Shown in pieces: positions 1-5,724 of a DNA stretch of 9,978 nt. Each line of letters starts with the position of its first letter. The stretch's first letter is position 1. The notes under the pieces are model-generated. The model made no database searches. It had not been told where the DNA came from and worked only from the letters and a program-made list of their open reading frames with translations. Both the position numbers and the translations under genes were made by a program. This DNA comes from Deltaproteobacteria bacterium. GTDB taxonomy: Bacteria > Desulfobacterota > DSM-4660 > Desulfatiglandales > Desulfatiglandaceae. Location of the stretch: positions 1 to 9,978 of the forward strand of contig JAFDJF010000031.1 in the NCBI GenBank assembly GCA_019307645.1, in the 5' to 3' direction.

Positions 1-417
1 AAGATCGCTTATGCTGCTTTCAGGAAGAGCTAAACCATAACGGCTATGAATATCCTGTCGAATTTCCTCATTTTGACGGTGATGTTGAAAGCGTTTAAGA
101 CCAACTTCAATAATTATGTCATAAGCATAGTTCCCGTGACGCGGGACAAGGGCGTTTATCTTTTCATAAGGATATTCTCGTCTGCAAGCAGGACACTTCT
201 TGATATGATGCCTTAAAAAAGGGCGACCCAGTAACGTTCCAACTGGATAGCGGTTTACAATTCTTTGGCTTCGTAATTTCATATTATCACATTGATCACA
301 AGATTTACGGTTTGTCGTTACATCCAATATATAATAGTCCGGCAAGCAACAATATTCAGGCAGTGGAGGATGGACTTCACTGATTAAGTCAGATCTAAGT
401 CTTAAGACTTCTATCGG
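1..417 (-). CDS. Downstream half of a frameshifted transposase-like protein (zinc ribbon), open at left edge
   Basis: This is an open frame of 139 codons, without a stop, from the proline codon at 417 to base 1. It contains a CX2C-X31-CX2C zinc-ribbon pattern: CDQC is encoded at 300-289 and CPAC at 195-184. Further on comes a helix-rich stretch (NEEIRQDIHSRYGL followed by LPESSIS) that resembles a helix-turn-helix. The frame is open back to 522, but it has no ATG, GTG or TTG before the TTG at 345 and no ATG before 280. Independent translation is therefore unlikely. It sits in the -1 frame relative to the gene ending at 411 and is probably made as a fusion with it through the A9 run at 418-426. 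A zinc ribbon plus DNA-binding helices next to a frameshift site suits an IS-type transposase, but the catalytic part would lie outside the window and I do not recognise the family. A homopolymer indel in a decayed gene is the main alternative. Confidence 0.6.
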
Positions 418-426
418 TTTTTTTTT
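397..426 (-). promoter_or_regulatory. Candidate programmed -1 ribosomal frameshift signal
   Basis: On the minus strand a run of nine A (426-418) holds the heptamer A AAA AAC (423-417) in the correct phase: zero-frame codons AAA and AAC. The zero-frame stop TAG (413-411) follows one codon later. Six bases after the heptamer begins the perfect palindrome AAGTCTTAAGACTT (410-397), which can fold as a 5-bp stem with a TTAA loop. This spacing is in the range of known stimulatory hairpins, although the stem is short. IS1 uses the same heptamer. Transcript slippage on the A run is an alternative mechanism with the same outcome. Confidence 0.6.
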
Positions 427-1064
427 GTAAGTTGGTAATGCTCGAGTATCGCCCGGATCTCGGCAAGGGTAATTTGTATACCCTTCCGTCCAAGACGCCG
501 TGCGAGTTGTTGGGGTTGCAACTTAACTCGTTGTATCAGTTCTACTAAAACCGCTATAATCCGTTCCGGTTCCGGTAACCGCTCTTGGGGCGATTTTATT
601 GTATCCGCCTGGCGATTGCTTAGTTGAGTTCGCTGGCCATCTTCATCGGTTTGCAAATAAACAAATAGACCATCTAATTTTTCTCTGTGGAGCTTCCCTT
701 TGTGATAAAGCTTAGAAAGTATCGGTATAGGATTTACTCCTATAAGCTTCTGTAGGTCATTCTTTTCTAATCCTGATCGGCTGTTAAAAATCAACTCTAT
801 CACCGTATTGGTTAATGAGCCATATTTACTGAAACGAACTTTGCCATATGACCATAGGCCATTTTTATCGAAAACCGGTATGTCGATTAGCGTGTAATAT
901 TTTGCATTGAAATTATAGCTACTGATATATCCATGCTCACTGAGTATCCGCCATGCTGTCATATTGGAAAAGCCGTACATTTCAAATAACTGCCCCTTGG
1001 TGAGGACCTTTTCCTTATAAAACAAATCAACTATATCCTTTTGCTTGTATTTTATAGGTCTCAT
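411..1064 (-). CDS. Helix-turn-helix DNA-binding protein, upstream half of a transposase-like frameshift pair
   Basis: This is a 217-residue protein of a family I cannot name. Residues about 20-46 (LTKGQLFEMYGFSNMTAWRI and following) read as a helix-turn-helix with a wing. A second helical, possibly winged domain covers about 85-140. After a Gln/Arg-rich linker (about 140-165) comes another small helical module to the C-terminus (PEPERIIAVLVELIQRV, then LARRLGRKGIQITLAEIRAI). The ATG at 1064 has a good ribosome site (AAAGGA, 5 bases upstream) and an extended -10 promoter about 50 bases upstream. The gene ends ACA-AAA-AAA-AAC-CGA-TAG, which places an A AAA AAC slippery heptamer just before the stop, and the -1 frame continues with a zinc ribbon. 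This two-frame design, with DNA binding first and the rest reached by frameshift, is typical of several IS families. It could instead be a regulator, but its AT-rich composition, unlike the genes to the right, suggests transfer. Confidence 0.6.
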   Translation of the reverse strand: MRPIKYKQKDIVDLFYKEKVLTKGQLFEMYGFSNMTAWRILSEHGYISSYNFNAKYYTLIDIPVFDKNGLWSYGKVRFSKYGSLTNTVIELIFNSRSGLEKNDLQKLIGVNPIPILSKLYHKGKLHREKLDGLFVYLQTDEDGQRTQLSNRQADTIKSPQERLPEPERIIAVLVELIQRVKLQPQQLARRLGRKGIQITLAEIRAILEHYQLTKKNR

Positions 1065-1081
1065 AGGGTCCTTTGTGATTT

Positions 1082-1319
1082 TGGTATAGTATATTGTTTA
1101 TGATACGCAATTAAATTATACCATACCATAAAGCGGCCCATTCTGCAACCTTTTTCTTTACATGATAGTCCTCAATTTCTGTTTCTGGGTTTTGCTCAAA
1201 TAACCAAAATAACTTTATCTATTTGATTTTTATGATTTTATTGCGATACTTATCTTATCATTGACGAATAGTTTCGATAGTGATTAAATCATTTTGCATG
1301 AGATGAAATGGTATAGTAT
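1082..1319. repeat. 11-bp direct repeat TGGTATAGTAT
   Basis: Identical 11-mers lie at 1082-1092 and 1309-1319, 227 bases apart, in the AT-rich stretch upstream of the helix-turn-helix gene. They may be binding sites for the element's own protein, or chance matches in AT-rich sequence. Confidence 0.4.
1115..1123 (-). promoter_or_regulatory. Extended -10 promoter for the helix-turn-helix gene
   Basis: Read on the minus strand this is TGGTATAAT, a perfect TATAAT preceded by the TGn extension, about 50 bases upstream of the ATG at 1064. No good -35 box is seen at 16-18 bp spacing, as expected for extended -10 promoters. The seven bases TATACCA here (1117-1123) are repeated inverted as TGGTATA at 1082-1088, so a regulator could bind across the start site. 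Confidence 0.5.
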
Positions 1320-1519
1320 CAACCAAAATATATTCTTTAACTACCTGATTTTGAAGTAAATATCAGTTTTTTCACCTGGATGTCGTTTCCATAGTCCTCT
1401 GGGCGTGGTTGTTTATTTTTTTGTAAGCTTCCGGGCGTCTTTTCCTGAATCAGAAGGGATAGTCGGGAATGATGGAGGATCGTCCCTGAACACTGTGGCC
1501 ATGCCAACAACTCAGGAAG

Positions 1520-2398
1520 TCAAAGGCCATTGACGTCAGGAGATAGTCTTGTCATGCCTTCACTGATACGCCACAGACGTTGAACTGCTGCTTCGTCATA
1601 AGAAATTGGCGATGAAGCCACGGGCTTTTTGTCTATAAAGTATTTTCCGGTTACTCCCTCCAAATCAGGCGCGGACGCGACGTATATACTTGTCTCCGCA
1701 CCTTTGGACGGACTTTTGGCGAAGAGCTTGTACAGCGGAACAAATAGCCGGCCGATCCATCCATTGTTCCCGCCGATATTTGTCCCCACTACCCCAGGAT
1801 GTAAGGCATTCACCGTGACCTGCGTGCCATCAAGCCTTCGCGCTAATTCGTAGGTAAAGAACAATACACATAGCTTCGACTGCCCGTAAGCTTGAAAGCT
1901 ACCATATTTGCGGGCCCCTTCCAGATCTTCAAAGCTGATCCGGGCATTTTTCTGCATATTCGACGAGACGTTTACAATGCGGGCAGGCGCACTGGCTTTG
2001 AGCGTTTCAAGCAGCAAATTGGTCAGAAGAAAAATACTGAGGTGGTTGACCGCAAATGTCATCTCAATGCCATCCAGGCTCAATTCCCGCTTCAGAAAGA
2101 TGGCACCTGCATTGTTAACCAGCACATCCAGTCGTGAATAACGATTTTTGAACTCTTCAGCAAGGTAACGTATCTGAGCCTGGTCAGACAGGTCGGCCTG
2201 CATGAAGTCAACTGAAGGATTGCCGGTTGCCTTCCGAATGCGAGACACAATGTCAGATCCTTTTTCCGGATTGCGTCCCACAGCAACAATTGTTGCCCCC
2301 TGCCGTGCCAGGCCACGAGCAGTGGCCAGGCCAATCCCGGAAGTTGCGCCGGTCACCATGCAGACTTTCTCTTTCATATGAACATTATTTAGATTCAT
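1520..2398 (-). CDS. Short-chain dehydrogenase/reductase, retinol-dehydrogenase-like
   Basis: This is a classical SDR of 292 residues, predicted to be a cytoplasmic NAD(P)(H)-dependent oxidoreductase acting on an alcohol or carbonyl group. The cofactor motif TGATSGIG is at residues 16-23, NNAG at 95-98, Asn118, the catalytic Ser at 145/146, Tyr171 and Lys175 (YGQSK). Gly41-Arg42 after the second strand favours NADP(H). The HPGVVGTNI segment and overall length resemble the retinol-dehydrogenase/WWOX-like branch, but substrate cannot be inferred. The ATG at 2398 is preferred because AAGG lies 6 bases upstream. A second Met at residue 8 begins closer to the usual family start but lacks a ribosome site. 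The gene starts 22 bases after the beta-helix gene and is probably cotranscribed with it. Confidence 0.9.
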   Translation of the reverse strand: MNLNNVHMKEKVCMVTGATSGIGLATARGLARQGATIVAVGRNPEKGSDIVSRIRKATGNPSVDFMQADLSDQAQIRYLAEEFKNRYSRLDVLVNNAGAIFLKRELSLDGIEMTFAVNHLSIFLLTNLLLETLKASAPARIVNVSSNMQKNARISFEDLEGARKYGSFQAYGQSKLCVLFFTYELARRLDGTQVTVNALHPGVVGTNIGGNNGWIGRLFVPLYKLFAKSPSKGAETSIYVASAPDLEGVTGKYFIDKKPVASSPISYDEAAVQRLWRISEGMTRLSPDVNGL

Positions 2399-2420
2399 GA
2401 CAAACCTTTTGGACTTCCCA

Positions 2421-2975
2421 CTACCCCAGAACGACCGCCTCCTTCAGTTTCCGTATATACTCCACATAGAACGTGTCGTTTGCTTCGTATCCTTCCCCTA
2501 TCCAATGGGAGTGACTCGGTCTAAGATCACCTTTAATCTTTGCCGGCACCCCGGCAACAAAAGACCGACTGGGAACGTTCATCCCTTCTGTCAATACCGA
2601 ACCCGCAGCGATAACGCATTCATCGCCAATTTCAACTTTTTGCAAAATCGTAGCGTTCATACCGATCAATACCCTGTTGCCGATTCTTCTTCCATGCAGT
2701 ACAGCGCCATGGCCGATGGTAACGTTGTCACCAATTTCGAAGAGGCCTCTCACGTTTCGTTCCCAGTCTTCATTGGTCGCCACGTGTATAACACTGTTGT
2801 CCTCAACGATTGTACACCTCCCAATCCTGATGGCGCCCCAATCACCTGTAATACTGGCGCCAGGCCAGATAATCGAGTAATCGCCAATCTCCACATCGCC
2901 GCGAACCCACGCGGATGGGTGCACAAAGGCCGAATCAGATACTTTCGGGCCCTTGCCGTAAAAGCTCTCCAGCAC
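2421..2975 (-). CDS. Gamma-carbonic anhydrase family protein (left-handed beta-helix)
   Basis: This protein has 184 residues, made mostly of hexapeptide repeats (IGDYSIIWPGA, IGDNVTIGHGAVL, IGDECVIAAGS) that form a left-handed beta-helix, with a C-terminal helix at about 150-180. The family forms trimers that bind metal with three histidines, and these are present: His64, His89 and His94. Aligned by eye to Methanosarcina Cam, Asp61 and Asp76 are kept (Asp45, Asp59), but Arg59 is Thr43, Asn73 is Ile56 and Gln75 is Glu58. Carbonic anhydrase activity is therefore uncertain; related YrdA/PaaY-type proteins have other or unknown roles. The start is a GTG with an excellent AGGAGG seven bases upstream. 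It lies 224 bases after the isomerase gene and 22 before the dehydrogenase gene. Confidence 0.88.
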   Translation of the reverse strand: MLESFYGKGPKVSDSAFVHPSAWVRGDVEIGDYSIIWPGASITGDWGAIRIGRCTIVEDNSVIHVATNEDWERNVRGLFEIGDNVTIGHGAVLHGRRIGNRVLIGMNATILQKVEIGDECVIAAGSVLTEGMNVPSRSFVAGVPAKIKGDLRPSHSHWIGEGYEANDTFYVEYIRKLKEAVVLG

Positions 2976-3087
2976 TTGTTTTCCTCCTGTGAAATCTTAG
3001 GGTCCTGTTCTTCCGGACTTGGACTAAGGGTTCGCACAAAAATAAATTTACATTTTTGGCGCTCAGATTTAGGTTTGGTAGATATTT

Positions 3088-3135
3088 AAGAGCAAAAGAC
3101 GCAGTAATAGTGGACTATTTCAAGGTTTTGCTCTT
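3088..3135. repeat. Nested inverted repeat between the isomerase and beta-helix genes
   Basis: Perfect 10-bp arms AAGAGCAAAA (3088-3097) and TTTTGCTCTT (3126-3135) enclose a second inverted repeat, AATAGT-GG-ACTATT (3106-3119). It lies 65 bases after the isomerase stop on the minus strand. It has no poly-U tail and is not GC-rich, so it is a poor intrinsic terminator. It may be an mRNA processing or stabilising hairpin, or a protein-binding site ahead of the beta-helix gene. Confidence 0.45.
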
Positions 3136-3199
3136 CAAAATCTGCCAAAGATGACTTGAAGATGAGATGCCAAAATGTGAAGTTATTTTTGCGCGAGCC

Positions 3200-4549
3200 C
3201 TAAGCCTCGACAAGTTTGATATCCAGGAGCCTGCACAGCTCCCTGAGATCCGCCAGGTAATCACCATATACGACCACCTGGTGATTCCCTGTCGCGTTGT
3301 GGAAAAACCGTCTCGCATCATTTACCTGAATACTAATGGTCGTGCGATCGCATATGGAGTCCCAGCAGTCAACGATTTTACCTCTCGTGGCGACCATTCG
3401 ATCCAAATTTGCTCCGATCCGAGCGATCGTAACTTCTTGACCCTTGTCGTATGCAACGTAGGAGGTCAAGCCCGCGCCTCCCTCAAGGACCCGGGTAAAC
3501 GGAGGATAAGAATGGGAATGCACCAGCGTATATGGCTTTGCAGGCTGATCGCGCCCTGACATCTTCGACGGCGAGCATCCATGGGAAATCATCACAATGT
3601 TTTTGTCCGGGTCTGCCTGGACAAAATTCCCCATATAGGCCGGCCTGTCCGCCAGGTATTCCATAAGGATCATTGTCAGCGTTGCACTGGCATCTGCTTC
3701 ACAACCCGCGGGGAATCCCTTGTCCCGAAGTATGGCCAATGGAAAGCAGAGCGGCGCCTTGCCATAGGCATACATCAACTCGAGGCAACCAACCGATATG
3801 GCCTGAGCAGTCTTCTCTTTCAGGATATTGTACATAGCCACATATAACTTTGCCGCCTCTTCGACCTCAGCTGGGGATGGCTCCACCATTTCCTTCGCCT
3901 TACTCGTCCATTCCTCAGCAATGGTCTCTGCTTCTGCCGGCTCAACCCGAGCTGCTTCTGCCAGGAATTCCGTACAGGAAACCGGTATGAATTCTACTCC
4001 CAGTTTCCGCCTGGCTATTACGGGATCCGGAATGTGCTGCCAGAAATAGGCCTCGCGCTGATGTGTCCCCAGCAGGACCATCTTTGTGTTTCTCAGTCTC
4101 TTGATAACTCCCACGAGCCGAAGCTGATCCTCAATCTCCCTGTAATCTAGCGCAAAGGTTACATTGGGGTGGAACTCCCGCTCCTCAACAGGAAGCGCAT
4201 ACAACCCCATCATGGGTGTGCAATCCCCGCTGAAAGCGATTATGGGGATCTCCAGCTCCCAGAGTTTTTGAAAAGATTCATTGGCCATGCCCCCAGAGAG
4301 ATAGACAAGGAATGCATCCGCTTCAAGTATATCCTTTTTCAACTTCACGAGATCCTGTTCATTATCAATTAAGGCAGGTTCGAGGAATACAGCATTGCCC
4401 CCCACCTTTTCTCCGAGTTGACCGAAAAGGGTTTCAACTTCTGACCTGGAGGTCTCGATGTCGGTGGTCACATGTAGCTGGCAGTCCGGCTGTGGAAAGA
4501 CGTGCCACGTATCTCCGACGATTAACACCGGCTTGACTTTGAGCTGCAT
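3200..4549 (-). CDS. L-fucose isomerase-like protein
   Basis: This protein has 449 residues and resembles the L-fucose/L-arabinose isomerase superfamily (COG2407 type), which interconverts aldoses and ketoses with a divalent metal. The N-terminal half is a Rossmann-like alpha/beta region (YLSGG at about 83, IPIIAFSGD at about 101). The C-terminal half has the family signature GCEAD with the putative metal-binding Glu284, then ISHGCSPSKM with His323, and TGNH with His423. At the position where FucI has its metal-binding Asp, 24 residues after the Glu, this protein appears to have Asn308 (GNF), so activity on fucose should not be assumed. The protein is shorter than true FucI (about 590). The ATG at 4549 has AGGAGG six bases upstream. 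It heads the probable operon with the beta-helix and dehydrogenase genes, which suggests a sugar or polyol pathway. Substrate is unknown. Confidence 0.8.
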   Translation of the reverse strand: MQLKVKPVLIVGDTWHVFPQPDCQLHVTTDIETSRSEVETLFGQLGEKVGGNAVFLEPALIDNEQDLVKLKKDILEADAFLVYLSGGMANESFQKLWELEIPIIAFSGDCTPMMGLYALPVEEREFHPNVTFALDYREIEDQLRLVGVIKRLRNTKMVLLGTHQREAYFWQHIPDPVIARRKLGVEFIPVSCTEFLAEAARVEPAEAETIAEEWTSKAKEMVEPSPAEVEEAAKLYVAMYNILKEKTAQAISVGCLELMYAYGKAPLCFPLAILRDKGFPAGCEADASATLTMILMEYLADRPAYMGNFVQADPDKNIVMISHGCSPSKMSGRDQPAKPYTLVHSHSYPPFTRVLEGGAGLTSYVAYDKGQEVTIARIGANLDRMVATRGKIVDCWDSICDRTTISIQVNDARRFFHNATGNHQVVVYGDYLADLRELCRLLDIKLVEA

Positions 4550-4595
4550 AGAAAACCTCCTGTTCGTTAATTACCATCCAGTAACAGTTTTTCAA

Positions 4596-4622
4596 AATGT
4601 ATCATTCATACATATGTGTCAA
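4596..4622 (-). promoter_or_regulatory. Candidate promoter with overlapping palindromic operator for the isomerase operon
   Basis: On the minus strand a perfect TTGACA (4622-4617) is followed after 15 bases by TACATT (4601-4596). That spacing is short, so the promoter is tentative. The palindrome ATGTAT-CATTC-ATACAT (4597-4613) covers the spacer and the -10, a typical place for a repressor or for a regulator that reshapes a short spacer. It lies about 47 bases upstream of the isomerase ATG. Confidence 0.4.
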
Positions 4623-4648
4623 GGCAAATTAGATATGAAAACAGTAAA

Positions 4649-4660
4649 GGCATTAATGCC
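4649..4660. repeat. 12-bp perfect palindrome GGCATTAATGCC
   Basis: This palindrome ends 3 bases before the sigma-54 -24 element at 4664. A bound dimer here could control access of polymerase to that site. Enhancer sites for sigma-54 activators usually lie further upstream, so its role is open. Confidence 0.4.
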
Positions 4661-4663
4661 CTT

Positions 4664-4679
4664 TGGCAAGAATATTGCA
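4664..4679 (+). promoter_or_regulatory. Sigma-54 (RpoN) promoter
   Basis: TGGCAAGAATATTGCA matches the consensus TGGCACGNNNNTTGCW at every defined position except one (A for C at the sixth base), with the invariant GG and GC at the correct distance. It points toward the MORN-repeat gene, which starts 261 bases downstream, so transcripts from here would carry a long leader. A chance match to so long a pattern is possible but not likely. Confidence 0.6.
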
Positions 4680-4868
4680 TAATCCATGATATCAGGTCTT
4701 TTAATACTGAATGATTAAATAAAGCGATCGGCAAGATGTAGAATATTATCCTGTAAATCCTGCCCTATGGAATCTGCTTGTGACTTTTATTCCATTGGGG
4801 TTAACCCTGTCAAAAATTTGCAGTATTTTGGCAGCATTCGAATCGCAACATGTTGAAATAATTGTCAG

Positions 4869-4896
4869 TTGACATTTCCACGCAGAATGTGATACT
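4869..4896 (+). promoter_or_regulatory. Sigma-70-type promoter for the MORN-repeat gene
   Basis: A perfect TTGACA (4869-4874) is followed after 16 bp by GATACT (4891-4896), which is preceded by TGT, an extended -10. Transcription would start near 4903, leaving a leader of about 38 bases to the GTG at 4941. The -35 overlaps the inverted repeat TGTCA-GT-TGACA (4863-4874). Confidence 0.5.
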
Positions 4897-4940
4897 CAAT
4901 AATCCATTGCTTTTTCAATACGACTGGAGGAAATTAGGAA

Positions 4941-5636
4941 GTGGCAGAATCTGAAATGGATTTTCCGTTGCGCAGGCTGCTTCAAAGTCTTGCAGTCATG
5001 CCTGCCATGATGTTCAAGAGTGAAAGAAACCACATCGCTTCGCCTGAGAAGGCCAACAGACTAACCTCGCTTAGTGAACCCGCAAAAAAAGACCATCTCA
5101 AAAGAAACTCCGGAAAATCTGGTTGTGTAAACGGCCATGGAACCCTCTCTTTTCCGGACGGCGGAGGATACGAAGGCCAATTCAAGAATGGGAAGTTTCA
5201 TGGAAAGGGGACGTTGATCGTTTCTGACGGCGCCAAATATGTGGGCCATTTCAAGAGAGGGAAAGGCCACGGCCACGGCGCTTTGACCTTTCCTGACGGA
5301 AAAAGATATGTGGGCCAGTTTAAGAATGGAAAAGGTCACGGGCATGGAATTTTGACCTATCCTACAGGACGAAAGTATGTGGGTGAATTCAGAAATGGAA
5401 GGTTTCACCGGGAAGGACTTTTTACCTCTCCATTGGGTTATAAATATAAGGGAGAGAGAAAAAATGGAAAATACCACGGACACGGAACCATGATTTTTTC
5501 TGAGGGTTACAAATACGTGGGTCAGTGGAGGGATGGCAAATTTCATGGGCAAGGGATATTGACCTATCCGGATGGCTATAAATATGCCGGAATGTGGAAG
5601 AAGGGCAGGTTCTCAAAAGATAACCACTCAGTGTAA
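4941..5636 (+). CDS. MORN-repeat protein
   Basis: This protein has 231 residues. After an N-terminal region without repeats (1-60, with a short hydrophobic/amphipathic stretch at about 13-25 but no clear signal peptide) it contains MORN repeats of exactly 23 residues. One partial repeat starts near residue 61 (VNGHGTLSFPDG). Six full copies begin at Tyr77, 100, 123, 146, 169 and 192, and a partial copy at Tyr215 ends the protein. The consensus is Y-V-G-x-F-x-N-G-K-x-H-G-x-G-x-L-T-x-P-D-G. Copies 4 and 5 are the most degenerate, and copies 2 and 3 carry a GKGHGHG motif. MORN repeats form elongated beta sheets linked to protein or lipid contacts at membranes; the role here is unknown. The start is GTG with GGAGG 10 bases upstream; an ATG at residue 6 (4956) is an alternative. 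The gene appears to be monocistronic: it has its own promoters and a strong terminator. Confidence 0.88.
   Translation: MAESEMDFPLRRLLQSLAVMPAMMFKSERNHIASPEKANRLTSLSEPAKKDHLKRNSGKSGCVNGHGTLSFPDGGGYEGQFKNGKFHGKGTLIVSDGAKYVGHFKRGKGHGHGALTFPDGKRYVGQFKNGKGHGHGILTYPTGRKYVGEFRNGRFHREGLFTSPLGYKYKGERKNGKYHGHGTMIFSEGYKYVGQWRDGKFHGQGILTYPDGYKYAGMWKKGRFSKDNHSV
5169..5582 (+). repeat. Tandem 69-bp coding repeats (six copies)
   Basis: Six contiguous in-frame 69-bp units encode the full MORN repeats. Copies at 5238-5306 and 5307-5375 are the most alike and may reflect a fairly recent duplication. The others have diverged at the DNA level while keeping the 23-residue length exactly. Confidence 0.85.
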
Positions 5637-5646
5637 CAGTTTATCT

Positions 5647-5706
5647 AATATAAAACGGGCTGTTCTCAGGTGTGATATCGCACTTGGGAGCAGCCCGTTT
5701 TATATT
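5647..5706 (+). terminator. Long intrinsic terminator hairpin behind the MORN-repeat gene
   Basis: The arms AATATAAAACGGGCTG (5647-5662) and CAGCCCGTTTTATATT (5691-5706) are perfect complements. The 28 bases between them continue the pairing to the centre (GATATC at 5674-5679) with only four G-U pairs and no bulge. The result is a stem of about 30 bp starting 10 bases after the stop codon. The four wobbles are G-U in the plus-strand RNA but would be A-C mismatches in a minus-strand RNA, so the plus-strand transcript is the one kept foldable. T-rich sequence closes the descending arm. Confidence 0.8.
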
Positions 5707-5724
5707 GTCTAAACGTAACTACTC

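Larger units (their letters stand above)
1065..1519. other. AT-rich non-coding stretch between the mobile-like gene and the dehydrogenase gene
   Basis: No supportable gene lies in these 455 bases. They hold the extended -10 promoter of the left-hand gene and an 11-bp direct repeat, TGGTATAGTAT, at 1082-1092 and 1309-1319. Composition changes from strongly AT-rich to more balanced near 1380-1440, which may mark the right edge of an inserted element. No terminal inverted repeat can be recognised because the other end is outside the window. No convincing intrinsic terminator is seen behind the dehydrogenase gene that ends at 1520. Confidence 0.5.
4550..4940. other. Divergent control region
   Basis: This stretch of 391 bases separates the leftward isomerase operon from the rightward MORN-repeat gene. 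It contains the candidate leftward promoter, a 12-bp palindrome, a rightward sigma-54 site, a rightward sigma-70 promoter and a perfect 10-bp palindrome CAACATGTTG (4846-4855). I see no gene in it. Confidence 0.55.

Noticed and set aside
1380..1519. Possible intrinsic terminator for the dehydrogenase gene on the minus strand
   Set aside because: No stable GC-rich hairpin followed by a T-run was found; only short, weak inverted repeats such as around TGGCCATGCCA.
2397..3089. A 230-codon open frame on the plus strand opposite the beta-helix gene
   Set aside because: It lies antisense to a gene with clear family motifs and an AGGAGG ribosome site, and its own sequence shows no recognisable domain.
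5061..5552. A 163-codon open frame on the minus strand across the MORN repeats
   Set aside because: It is an antisense shadow whose repetitive sequence follows directly from the 69-bp coding repeats.
5169..5582. Regular 69-bp units considered as a CRISPR-like or satellite array
   Set aside because: There are no spacers, and every unit is in frame and encodes a MORN repeat.
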